Source of the DNA: G963678255 sp963678255
GTDB taxonomy: Bacteria; Cloacimonadota; Cloacimonadia; Cloacimonadales; WRIO01
Direction of reading: 5' to 3'
Assembly (NCBI GenBank): GCA_963678255.2
Contig: CAXXTW010000001.1
Coordinates: 124,001-188,000 of the forward strand
DNA length: 64,000 nucleotides
Every line of letters starts with the position of its first letter. Position 1 is the stretch's first letter. The notes beneath the pieces were generated by a model. It saw nothing but the letters and a program-made list of their open reading frames with translations, was not told where the DNA came from and ran no database searches. A program made the position numbers and the translations under genes. This document shows positions 10,222-18,507 of this stretch, piece by piece.

Positions 10222-10419
10222 CCCATCTTTACCACTCAAACAAAGATTTTAAACTTTTTTTCATTAATCCTTCAAAACAAGTTAATTGATAGCAGTTAAC
10301 TAATGCGTAAAACGCCTCACTAAGCAACGATCTCTGTCTTAGACGACTTTATGTTCAGAATAATGAAAAAAATATAGCAAGAAAAGTCAAATGTAGTGCC
10401 CCAAATACAAATATAATAC

Positions 10420-10446
10420 TTGACAAATAATCAGCAAAAATATAAT
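10420..10446 (+). promoter_or_regulatory. Transposase promoter giving a nearly leaderless mRNA
   Basis: TTGACA at 10420-10425 and a perfect TATAAT at 10441-10446, with 15 bases between. Transcription would start about 5 bases before the ATG at 10458, leaving no room for a Shine-Dalgarno site, and none is visible. Confidence 0.6.
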
Positions 10447-10457
10447 TTGATTACATT

Positions 10458-12278
10458 ATGTATATAAGAGATTTAAAAAAAGGTAATAAGATTATTTTTA
10501 GACTCGTAGAGTCATACAGAGGACCAAATGGTCCAAGACAGAGGACTGTTTTAACTTTTAATGAGTTAAATTTACCTAAAGAACAATGGAAAGAATTAGC
10601 TAATATTGTTGAAATGCTACTTTCAGGTCAAACTTTCATCAATAACAATACAGATATTATAGATAAAGCCGAGAATATCGTTAAACTTATCAAAAGAAAA
10701 ACAATTTTAAAAGTAGAAAATCAATATGATAAGGTAGAAATAGTTGAGAAAGATATTCAAAATGTGGATTTAAACAGTCTAAAACATACAGAAGTCCGTT
10801 CAATTGGAGCAGAACACGTGGCTCTGTCTGTATATAAGGAATTAGAAATAGATAAGGTACTTAAAGAAAATGGATTTTCAGAGCACCAAAGAGAAGTTGC
10901 AGCTTTATCAATAATCGGAAGACTTGTTTATCCTGAAAGTGAGAAGTCAACAAGAGAATGGGCAATTAACAAATCAGGACTGGACTCCTTATTAAATACT
11001 TCATTTTCAAAATTATCAAATAACTCACTTTACCGAATAACAGATAAACTCTATTCATTAAAAGAAACCCTAGAAAGTCATTTGATTGAAAAAGAGCGTA
11101 GTCTATTAAATTTAAAAGAGAAATTAGTTTTATTTGATTTAACCAATACGTATTTTGAAGGTAATTGTTCATCAATACCAGGCGCAAAATTTGGTTTATC
11201 AAAAGAGAAAAGAAAAGATTGTCGATTATTGACATTAGGCTTTATCATAGATGAGAATGGTTTTCCAAAAACATGCAAAGTAATGGAAGGAAACCAAAGT
11301 GAGCCATCTTCTTTAGTTGATATGATTAAGCAACTGGAAGAAGCAAGTAATGAAAAAGACCGTTTGTTTAAAGATAAAATAGTCGTAATTGATGCAGGAA
11401 TATCTTCAGAATCTAATTTAAAATACTTGTCTGATCAAGGCTATCATTACATCTGTGTTGCGAAAAATAAACCTTTCAGTTGTGAAGAAATTAACCAGTT
11501 AGAAGCTTCAGATATTTTTTCAACCCAAGACAAAGAGATTAAGGCAACCATTCTAAAAAAAGAGGATGAGACATATTTATACTGTGTGAGTCCAATGAAA
11601 AAAGTAAAAGAGCAATCAATGCTTGAAAGTTTTACAAAAAAATATATTCGTGATTTAGAATTATTGAAAGAATCCCTGGCAAAGAAAAAAACGGTTAAAT
11701 CGTATGATAAAATATTAGAAAAATTGGGCAGATTAAAAGAAAAACACAAATCGATCTCGAGATTTATTGTAGTGGATATTGAACAAGAAGATAATCTTGT
11801 TCAAAGTATATTCTGGGAAAACACATATTCTGATCAAAAGGACTTTTCTTATAACGGTTCCTATTTTCTAAGAACCAATCTGAATAATTTTAATGAACAG
11901 GAATTATGGAATATCTACTCAACACTAACAAACATAGAATATTCATTCAGATGCCTTAAAAGTGAGTTAGCATTTAGACCTGTTTATCACAAAATACAGG
12001 TAAGGGCGGAGAGTCATTTATTTATAGCAGTATTAGCCTATCATATTTTGAATGTTATCCGGGCCAAATTAAAGGCTCATGACATAAATTTTTCATGGAA
12101 TAAAACCAGAGAACTGTTATCAACACATAACCTTATTACAACAGAGATGAAAACAGAAGATTCAAAAATAATAACTATTGTTCAGCCTTCAGATGCAAAT
12201 GAGATACAAAAAAGAATATATAAGGCTTTAAACATCAAAATAAACCCAATAAATAGAAAGATAATTAAGTTGCCGTAG
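10458..12278 (+). CDS. IS1634-family transposase
   Basis: A 606-aa DDE transposase of the IS4 superfamily, the sole gene of its element. The catalytic triad reads as Asp227 in LVLFDLTNTYFEG, Asp312 in IVVIDAGISSES and Glu494 in NIEYSFRCLKSEL. The following HLFIAVLAYHIL is the usual IS1634-type C-terminal block. The frame is intact and the length is normal for the family, so the element may still be active. The start ATG lies only 11 bases after the -10 box. It is related to the transposase at 41858-43717 (same motifs in the same order) but clearly divergent. Confidence 0.95.
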   Translation: MYIRDLKKGNKIIFRLVESYRGPNGPRQRTVLTFNELNLPKEQWKELANIVEMLLSGQTFINNNTDIIDKAENIVKLIKRKTILKVENQYDKVEIVEKDIQNVDLNSLKHTEVRSIGAEHVALSVYKELEIDKVLKENGFSEHQREVAALSIIGRLVYPESEKSTREWAINKSGLDSLLNTSFSKLSNNSLYRITDKLYSLKETLESHLIEKERSLLNLKEKLVLFDLTNTYFEGNCSSIPGAKFGLSKEKRKDCRLLTLGFIIDENGFPKTCKVMEGNQSEPSSLVDMIKQLEEASNEKDRLFKDKIVVIDAGISSESNLKYLSDQGYHYICVAKNKPFSCEEINQLEASDIFSTQDKEIKATILKKEDETYLYCVSPMKKVKEQSMLESFTKKYIRDLELLKESLAKKKTVKSYDKILEKLGRLKEKHKSISRFIVVDIEQEDNLVQSIFWENTYSDQKDFSYNGSYFLRTNLNNFNEQELWNIYSTLTNIEYSFRCLKSELAFRPVYHKIQVRAESHLFIAVLAYHILNVIRAKLKAHDINFSWNKTRELLSTHNLITTEMKTEDSKIITIVQPSDANEIQKRIYKALNIKINPINRKIIKLP

Positions 12279-12341
12279 TGCCCCGCACTTTTAATTATGT
12301 ATATTTTACAATGACTTACGATAAATTATGGTAAAGATGGG

Positions 12342-12457
12342 CTAAGAGAAACATCGACACCGACAGCTCCAATAATATCATTGTTTAAACTTTTTATAAC
12401 ATTCGTGATACTGATCACAAAATCACCGGTGGTAGAAAGATAAGCATCTGTAATAGA
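12342..12457 (-). pseudogene. N-terminal remnant of the severed chemoreceptor (Cache segment)
   Basis: On the minus strand this piece reads SITDAYLSTTGDFVISITN, then VIKSLNNDIIGAVGVDVSLS, a typical mid-Cache segment. It ends at the CTAA duplication and the insertion sequence, where the terminal repeat supplies a stop codon. It is continuous in frame with the receptor body at 8477-10221. Upstream, at about 12458, the coding similarity stops abruptly at a CATCATCATCATCAT run and turns into hairpin-rich repeat DNA. The first membrane helix and distal Cache half are therefore missing altogether, so the gene suffered a second lesion besides the insertion. Confidence 0.85.
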
Positions 12458-12665
12458 ATGATGATGATGATGAGTTATTTGCTCTGGATTTAATGTGTTG
12501 CTCCGATGGAGGTATATGTTGTTGGTTGGATATGTTCCGATGATTAAAATCATCGGCTACCAATATTTCGTTCCTCTGGAACGATTGAAAGCATTGAGGT
12601 TTTAATATTTCGAGTCCGAGCCGAACTCGCTCCAGAACACACCATTTTTTCATGGGCGATTGTAC
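12458..12665. repeat. Hairpin-rich intergenic repeat
   Basis: It contains a perfect palindrome at 12537-12556 (CCGATGATT around AA), CGTTCC-TCT-GGAACG at 12569-12583, and a stem with AGC loop near 12613 followed by CTCGCTCC. The AGC loop plus CTCGCTCC flank recurs with different stem bases at 54817 and 63888, and the TCT-loop hairpin recurs near 54771. No convincing protein is encoded. It sits where the missing part of the chemoreceptor should be. Confidence 0.65.
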
Positions 12666-12884
12666 CACTTATACATTTTTATCAGAGAGAGAGATAGTTT
12701 TTTACTCAGAAAAAAGAGAAGAATTGATGTAATTATTTTATTTTAGTAAATTCTATTGCCAGATATGTCAAGAAGGGGTACCCATGTTCACTTTTCTCGT
12801 CTATAAGTACAAGAGTTGCTTAATGGGAGCTTATAAATTTTAGACAGTCTCACAGGAAAGCAATTAAATTTTCATAAAAATCTA
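12666..12884. other. Intergenic region without recognisable gene
   Basis: AT-rich sequence between the hairpin-rich repeat and the tldD promoter. A TTGACA on the minus strand near 12763 could be the old promoter of the chemoreceptor, but the downstream receptor start is gone. I see no other structure. Confidence 0.4.
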
Positions 12885-12914
12885 TTGACAAAGAAAATGG
12901 CAAAAACTTAGAAT
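12885..12914 (+). promoter_or_regulatory. Promoter of the tldD-tldE operon
   Basis: TTGACA at 12885-12890 and TAGAAT at 12909-12914 with an 18-base spacer, ending 33 bases before the tldD start codon, which has the ribosome-binding site AAAGGAG. Confidence 0.65.
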
Positions 12915-12947
12915 TGAACTAATGAGAAATACCCTAAAGGAGTTATC

Positions 12948-14300
12948 ATGCAGGAAATCATAGATAAGATAGATTTGAGTCTTTATAATTGTGATTATAT
13001 CGACATCCGTTTAGAGGAGATATCCAAGACTTATCTTTTAGTAAAAAATGGAGAGTTGGAGCAGGGAAATCAAGTGCCTGCTGTTGGAGCATTTATCCGT
13101 GTTAAGCAGAATAATAAGTGGTTTTATGCATCAACCACAGAATTAGATAATTTAGAAAAAAGCATATTAGAATTGATAAAATCAGCAGGAGTGACAGAGG
13201 CTTTTAAAACAGGCACTGCAAATCAAGAAGAAATGCAAAGAAGAGACATATTAAATCCTGATTTAATTGTATTTAAGACTATAAAAGAGAAATTAAATCT
13301 AATATTGCCTTTAAAAGAAGTATTTAAAAAAGAGAGAACAATCATAGTATCTTCTATAACCTATCTTGATACCATCATTCGTCGTTGGTTTAAGAATTCA
13401 ACAGGGAAGAGTTATTATTATGACAATGATATTGCAGGGATAAGTGCCTATTATGTTATAAAGGAAGATGAAGACAGATTTAATACCTCATTTTCAAAGA
13501 CAGGTCATTATGAGAGTGATTTTTCCACAATAAAAAATGAATTGATAGATGATATTGAAGAAGCTAAATTATTTGTGAAAGCAAAAACTATTGTCGCAGG
13601 AAAATACCCAATCATTCTAAGTGAAGAAGCCGCAGGGATTTTTGCTCATGAGAGTTTTGGTCATAAGAGTGAAGCTGATTTTATGATCGGCGATGATACT
13701 ATGAAGAAGGAATGGGAAATAGGTAAAAAGGTAGGGAGTTCCATATTATCTATTGTTGATGAGGGGGATATACCAGGAACATCTGGTTACATGCCATTTG
13801 ATGATGAAGGTAATGAGAAGAAAAAGACCTACTTGATAAAAAATGGATTATTAACAGGAAGACTTCATTCAAATCATACTGCAGAGTTATTGGAAGAAGA
13901 GCCAACCGGAAATGCGAGAGCCATGAATTTTTACTTTGAACCAATAGTACGAATGACGAATACATATATTGAGCCAGGAAATGTCAGCTTTGAAGAACTG
14001 TGTTCAACGATTAAAGATGGATATTACATAAAAAAAACCAGTCATGGTAGTGGAATGTCCACCTTTACATTAGCGATAAACAGAGCTTGGCACATTAAGG
14101 ATGGCAAGATAGCAGAACCTGTGAAAGTCAATGTGATCACAGGTACAGTTTTCCAGGCTTTGAATGATATTGACGGGTTATCTGATAAATGTTTGATTCT
14201 TAGCTTTGTAGGTGGTGGTTGTGGTAAGATGGAACAATGGCCATTACCAGTGGGATTTGGTGGCCCGAAAGTACGTGTTCGTGAAATGATGGTATCATAA
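12948..14300 (+). CDS. tldD: TldD-type metalloprotease subunit
   Basis: A 450-aa member of the TldD/PmbA (U62) family. The zinc site HExxxH is present as HESFGH with His234 and His238, in the usual context EEAAGIFAHESFGHKSEADF. The C-terminal Gly-rich segments (SFVGGGCGKMEQWPLPVGFG) are also typical. In characterised systems TldD carries the metal and TldE completes a hollow heterodimer that cleaves unfolded or leader-containing peptides. The tldE partner begins 12 bases downstream, so the pair is an operon. No RiPP precursor or modification gene is visible nearby, so a housekeeping proteolysis role is more likely than peptide maturation. The ATG at 12948 follows AAAGGAG at 7 bases. Confidence 0.93.
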   Translation: MQEIIDKIDLSLYNCDYIDIRLEEISKTYLLVKNGELEQGNQVPAVGAFIRVKQNNKWFYASTTELDNLEKSILELIKSAGVTEAFKTGTANQEEMQRRDILNPDLIVFKTIKEKLNLILPLKEVFKKERTIIVSSITYLDTIIRRWFKNSTGKSYYYDNDIAGISAYYVIKEDEDRFNTSFSKTGHYESDFSTIKNELIDDIEEAKLFVKAKTIVAGKYPIILSEEAAGIFAHESFGHKSEADFMIGDDTMKKEWEIGKKVGSSILSIVDEGDIPGTSGYMPFDDEGNEKKKTYLIKNGLLTGRLHSNHTAELLEEEPTGNARAMNFYFEPIVRMTNTYIEPGNVSFEELCSTIKDGYYIKKTSHGSGMSTFTLAINRAWHIKDGKIAEPVKVNVITGTVFQALNDIDGLSDKCLILSFVGGGCGKMEQWPLPVGFGGPKVRVREMMVS

Positions 14301-14311
14301 CGGAGGGGAAA

Positions 14312-15550
14312 ATGATAACGGAAAAATATATAGATGATAGTTTAAATTATACAATCAACATAGTGAATAGCCAGATAGAATCCGTGAGGACCCAGAAAAT
14401 CAAACAACAGAGTATCCGTTTGTTTCATGATGATGGAAGATTAGGGATAAGTTCTGGGATTGGAGAGGTTGATGAGGCATATTTAATCCAGAAGGCTTTA
14501 GAAAACTCTAATTTAGGATTTACTTATCAGTATGATTTAGAAAAGAATGTACATTATCATGTGACACGTGGAGATCATGATTTAGTGAATATGGATTTGA
14601 TTTTAGGATTAACAGATGAGTTATTAACTGAATTAAAAAAATTATCAAAGCGTTATATCTTTTCAAATCAAGTAAAAGCAGAGCGTCATAAATTAACAAT
14701 TCAATCATCTACAGAGCTATATTTATCTAGAGATGTTTCAGAATATAATGCAGGAATTATTTTAAAAAAGATAGGGAGTCCTGACATTATGAATGGTTTT
14801 TTAGGATTTGAATCATATTTTAGAATAGACAAGGAAGCTTTTCTTCAGGAATGTGACATAATAATGCAAGCGACAGATTCTCAGGAAATCAACCTAGATC
14901 ACGAAGAGATGCCAGTAGCTTATTTGAATATGTTGCCCTTGAATAAATTAAATAGTGATATAAATGGAGAATCCTATCATTTAGGGAGCTCACTTTTAAC
15001 AGGCAAACTTGGTGAGAAAATTATGCATGAAAGTGTAAATATCTCAGAAGTACATGATAATCAGGATTTATGTATTTTTTCACCATTTGATCATGAAGGT
15101 ATAATCAGGAATCACGATTTAGCCATAGTAAAAAATGGAATCTTAACTAACATTGTTTATGATAAAAAGACAGCTTATAAATACGATACTAAAACGACAG
15201 GTAACGGCTTTAGAAATGCCCAATCTCATCCATCCATAGGAATACGTCAATTGTTACCTGAAATATCAACAGGGTCATTAATTGAATGTTCTAAGTCCGA
15301 AACTGTCTTGTTGGTCGCAATCAGTGGTGGTGGAGATTTTTTACCTAATGGAGATTTTTCATTCCCTGTTCAGTTAGCTTATTATTTAAAAGATGGCAAG
15401 ATCATTGGAAAAGCTCCTCAGTTAACTGTAACAGGCAATTATTTAAAAACAATGAATGAAGATCTTATTGGTATTGCAGAAAACGATTTATTAAGATATA
15501 ATTTTGGTCAACCGGTGATCATAGCAAGAAATAAGATATCAGTTAATTAA
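14312..15550 (+). CDS. tldE: TldE/PmbA-type protease partner subunit
   Basis: A 412-aa TldD/PmbA-family protein without the HExxxH motif (the matching position reads KIMHESVNISEVHD), as expected for the non-catalytic TldE subunit. Family landmarks include SPFDHEGIIRNHDLAIVKNG, the short NGFRNAQSHPS segment and the C-terminal LKDGKIIGKAPQLTVTGN. It forms an operon with tldD (12-base gap, GGAGGGG ribosome-binding site) and is closed by a strong terminator. The heterodimer is cytoplasmic. Sequence divergence from proteobacterial PmbA is considerable, so the substrate cannot be assigned. Confidence 0.9.
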   Translation: MITEKYIDDSLNYTINIVNSQIESVRTQKIKQQSIRLFHDDGRLGISSGIGEVDEAYLIQKALENSNLGFTYQYDLEKNVHYHVTRGDHDLVNMDLILGLTDELLTELKKLSKRYIFSNQVKAERHKLTIQSSTELYLSRDVSEYNAGIILKKIGSPDIMNGFLGFESYFRIDKEAFLQECDIIMQATDSQEINLDHEEMPVAYLNMLPLNKLNSDINGESYHLGSSLLTGKLGEKIMHESVNISEVHDNQDLCIFSPFDHEGIIRNHDLAIVKNGILTNIVYDKKTAYKYDTKTTGNGFRNAQSHPSIGIRQLLPEISTGSLIECSKSETVLLVAISGGGDFLPNGDFSFPVQLAYYLKDGKIIGKAPQLTVTGNYLKTMNEDLIGIAENDLLRYNFGQPVIIARNKISVN

Positions 15551-15559
15551 TAATATGCA

Positions 15560-15588
15560 GAGCGTGGAGAACATCCACGCTCTTTATT
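15560..15588. terminator. Bidirectional terminator between tldE and the convergent exported-protein gene
   Basis: GAGCGTGGA (15560-15568) pairs with TCCACGCTC (15574-15582) around GAACA, followed by TTTATTTAT. It overlaps the 3' end of the minus-strand gene that stops at 15584. Confidence 0.85.
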
Positions 15589-16384
15589 TATAAGTTTTTA
15601 CTTTTCTTTGAAGAATTTGCCATTGATTATTTTGATATTGGAGTTTTGTAGTTATCAAAGCTATTCTATCAGTATTATTTGTTCCTCTGACTTCTTGATA
15701 TACAATTAAGTATTGCAAGCCATTTTTCCCTTTTTTTAGTTTAAAATTGACTAATTGAGTGCCCCAAAGATTTACAGGTTTCAAGAGCATATCATTTTGA
15801 TAAACATGAGCATCCTGATATATTTTTTTTCTGCTTTTTAGATTAATAATTTGGGAGGTACTATCAGGGAAAATAATTTCAGCTTTATAATTATCCAGAT
15901 ATTGACCAGAAAAACTAAGATAGTCTATGAAATCAGAATCAAAAACAGCTTTGGGTCTTCCATTATAACAGGTATAAATGATCAGGTTTAGCAATCCACC
16001 ACTCCCAGGATTTCTGGAACTGATAAGAATTTCATTGGTATATTTAGAAAGCAGATGACTAAGCTCTAATTTTGGTTCAGCAGCGAGTAAATGATTACCT
16101 TTAAGAGGGTAGATTGTTTCGTTGATTAATCGACCTTGATCAACATAAAACCATAACATAGACCAGAATGGTTTTTGAGGATCATCCTTTGTAGCAAGAA
16201 GTAAAACTCTCTCTTTTGATCTCACCTTATAAATTGGACCTTCTTTTTCATTTAGGATACAGGTGTTTTTGGGAAGATCAAGTTTATTACCTCCATCAAA
16301 GAACTTATAATTATTTAAAGAATAACAAAAAGTAAAGATCATAGAGATAAGAAAGGCAAGAATTACAATTCGAAGAAATTTCAT
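15584..16384 (-). CDS. Exported protein of unknown function
   Basis: A 266-aa protein with an N-terminal hydrophobic segment, residues 4-23 (LRIVILAFLISMIFTFCYS). A Cys at residue 20 lies in FTFCYS, which is not a convincing lipobox. The rest is beta-rich with lysine-rich turns and the motif RNPGSGGLLNLIIYTCYNG, somewhat like the strands of integrin/VCBS-like beta-propeller proteins, but I cannot assign a family. The start ATG is preceded by AAGGAGTTG. It is monocistronic and convergent with tldE. Periplasmic or surface location is inferred from the signal. Confidence 0.75.
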   Translation of the reverse strand: MKFLRIVILAFLISMIFTFCYSLNNYKFFDGGNKLDLPKNTCILNEKEGPIYKVRSKERVLLLATKDDPQKPFWSMLWFYVDQGRLINETIYPLKGNHLLAAEPKLELSHLLSKYTNEILISSRNPGSGGLLNLIIYTCYNGRPKAVFDSDFIDYLSFSGQYLDNYKAEIIFPDSTSQIINLKSRKKIYQDAHVYQNDMLLKPVNLWGTQLVNFKLKKGKNGLQYLIVYQEVRGTNNTDRIALITTKLQYQNNQWQILQRKVKTYK

Positions 16385-16695
16385 TATTCAACTCCTTAAT
16401 TTTAATATCTAAGATATTTCTTTATGTTAGGTGAACTCTGTCAAGGATAAAGAGCTTGTATAAAAAAAAATTAAGATAATTCTAGCTGTTACTTTTAATA
16501 ATCTTCTTAATAGAGGCAAACTGAGAAGTTTTGATTAGGAGAATCAGAAATATTGTTTTGAGGTTTTATGCAAAAAAGGTAAAGTAGATTAAACAATTAA
16601 GCATTAAGATCATAGATATAGAGACAATATTCATTTCCGCATTATTACTTGACAAATTAGCTTGCCTTTCTTCTTATAAGTAAAAAGGAGTAGTT
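16385..16695. other. Divergent intergenic region with possible promoters
   Basis: A 311-bp AT-rich gap. A TTGACA on the minus strand (16439-16444) may serve the exported-protein gene. A plus-strand TTGACA (16649-16654) precedes TATAAG at 16675-16680, but the spacing is 20 bases and it lies almost on the ribosome-binding site of the Omp85-like gene, so this pair is doubtful. No small gene or hairpin is evident. Confidence 0.4.
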
Positions 16696-18507
16696 TTGAG
16701 AAAGAGTTTATTATTTTTTATTTGTTTATTTATCAGTTTAAATATATATAGTAATATAATAACATCAGAAGCTGATTCTATAGCGGAAAAAATAACGAAT
16801 AATGAGATATCCAATAGCTTTATATATTCCATAATCAAGCGATATATTGTTATTCAGAAGGCAAACAATGATTCTTCTAATATAGTTTTACCGCAAATCA
16901 CTTTAAATTATTTTAAACAATATGAGAATTATACGATCAGATCAATAAGAATAAAAATCATTAAACCATTTGGAGCCAATGAAAGTACAGAGAAAAATTT
17001 ATTCACGGTAATGGAGTACACTGCCAACAAAGTACATAGTGATTCAAAAGATTTTGTAGTGAAGAATAACCTTTTTTTTAAAGAAGGAGACAAAATTGAT
17101 CCATATATGTTTGCAGAAAGTGAAAGATATCTACGACAGAATAATTATATATTTTATTCAGGGATAATCATTGATCCAGTTTATGAGACAAAAGAAGCTG
17201 ATATCCTTGTATTTGTTCAAGATCTATGGAGTATAAGGGTAGCTGGGAATTACGATTCAGCAAATGAGAAGGGGAGAATTGAGGTAAGAGACATCAACTT
17301 TCTTGGTTTTGGTGGGACCTTAAAATTTAATTTAAAAAAGAATAACAATTATATTAGCAAGTATAAACCAGATTTTCAATATGATTATTACCGATTGTTT
17401 GACAAGTATGGTGTTGGGTCAATTTATTATCAATCCGATCAGGATATAATACATTATGGATTTGGGGCAAATCAGAGTTTTGTACAACCTTGGATGAGTT
17501 ATTTAGGAGGAGCAAATTTTGATTGGTGGCGCACGAAACAATCAGTAATTCAAAATGACACATTAAGTGTTAGTCAGAGTATAAACTATTCAGAACAGGA
17601 TATATGGTTAGGATATAATTCAGTTTTAGAGAAATCCGATACATTAGTTGGAAAATATAAACATATGATCATAGCTGGTAGAATGATCCAAAGAAATTAT
17701 CATTCAATACCCAATATCCATAAGGAGTATTATCAGGATAATTACTTTTTTATAGGAGGATTAACACTTTTAAAAAGGGTATTTTATCAGGATAGCTACA
17801 TATTTTCTTTTGGTAAAACAGAGGATATTCCCATAGGTAGCAAAATTGATTTAATAGCAGGTACAGAAATGGGAAATTATGACAATAAAGCATATTTTGG
17901 AGTCAATTCAACCATCTCTATTTTTAGTAATGAGTTAGGATATTTTTTAAATAATACGCGATATGGATCTTATGTTAATGGCAAAAAGTTTGAAAAGGGT
18001 TTGTTTGATATAGAACAAATGTATTTTACAAATTTGCACTATAAGTGGAATATGAAGTTTCGTAATTTTCTTTCATTAAGATATTCAAAAAGTTTAAATC
18101 CTTTGAAGGAGAGTGATTTAATAGATATAAACAAGCAAGATGGATTAAGAGGTTTTAGTACAGGCTTATTGACAGGAGATAAGCGAATCGTTTTGAATTA
18201 TGAGAATGACATGTTTTTACCATTCACTTTTTTTGGCTTTAACACAGCAGTTATAAGCTTTTTTGATATTGCTTTATTAGCTCAACCTCATGAGGATTTA
18301 TTTACCAGACAGTTAAACTATGGATTTGGTTTTGGTCTTAGGTTGAAGAATGAACATTTAATTTTTTCAACCATACAGTTGACATTAGGTTTTTATCCAC
18401 AAGGAGATAAGTATGGGTTAAACTGGTACAGATTTTATAATCAATATCAGCCTTATTATCAATTTAATCGTATGTATTATAGTAAACCAGGAGTATTTAA
18501 ATGGTAA
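16696..18507 (+). CDS. Omp85/BamA-like outer-membrane beta-barrel protein
   Basis: A 603-aa protein with a signal peptide at residues 1-19 (RKSLLFFICLFISLNIYS). The start is TTG with AAAAAGGAG six bases upstream. Residues 70-170 contain a POTRA-like domain (FFKEGDKIDPYMFAESERYL). The remainder alternates hydrophobic and polar residues as in a 16-strand barrel, with LRGFSTGLLTGDKRIVLNYE as the likely lid-lock motif region of Omp85 proteins. It ends in an aromatic residue (PGVFKW). With a single POTRA it is not the essential BamA itself; a patatin-like or TamA-like relative without the extra domain is more likely. It overlaps the next gene by 7 bases, which points to coupled translation. Confidence 0.8.
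   Translation: MRKSLLFFICLFISLNIYSNIITSEADSIAEKITNNEISNSFIYSIIKRYIVIQKANNDSSNIVLPQITLNYFKQYENYTIRSIRIKIIKPFGANESTEKNLFTVMEYTANKVHSDSKDFVVKNNLFFKEGDKIDPYMFAESERYLRQNNYIFYSGIIIDPVYETKEADILVFVQDLWSIRVAGNYDSANEKGRIEVRDINFLGFGGTLKFNLKKNNNYISKYKPDFQYDYYRLFDKYGVGSIYYQSDQDIIHYGFGANQSFVQPWMSYLGGANFDWWRTKQSVIQNDTLSVSQSINYSEQDIWLGYNSVLEKSDTLVGKYKHMIIAGRMIQRNYHSIPNIHKEYYQDNYFFIGGLTLLKRVFYQDSYIFSFGKTEDIPIGSKIDLIAGTEMGNYDNKAYFGVNSTISIFSNELGYFLNNTRYGSYVNGKKFEKGLFDIEQMYFTNLHYKWNMKFRNFLSLRYSKSLNPLKESDLIDINKQDGLRGFSTGLLTGDKRIVLNYENDMFLPFTFFGFNTAVISFFDIALLAQPHEDLFTRQLNYGFGFGLRLKNEHLIFSTIQLTLGFYPQGDKYGLNWYRFYNQYQPYYQFNRMYYSKPGVFKW

Larger units (their letters stand above)
10222..12341 (+). mobile_element. IS1634-like insertion sequence, complete, in the chemoreceptor gene
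   Basis: The element is 2120 bp with 13-bp perfect terminal inverted repeats: CCCATCTTTACCA at 10222-10234 and its complement at 12329-12341. It is flanked by a 4-bp direct repeat, CTAA, at 10218-10221 and 12342-12345. It carries one transposase gene on the plus strand. Deleting the element and one CTAA joins the receptor codons as VDVSLS-VLTDMVNNIKL in a single open frame, so the ends are accurate. It shares terminal bases and target pattern with the second element at 41802-43880. Confidence 0.93.

Noticed and set aside
12326..12668. Two minus-strand small genes of 75 and 81 codons
   Set aside because: One is the Cache remnant read into the insertion-sequence end plus repeat DNA, the other is a translation of the hairpin repeat.
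12948..15550. TldD/TldE as part of a peptide-antibiotic (RiPP) cluster
   Set aside because: No precursor peptide, modifying enzyme or dedicated exporter lies beside the pair; the neighbours are unrelated.
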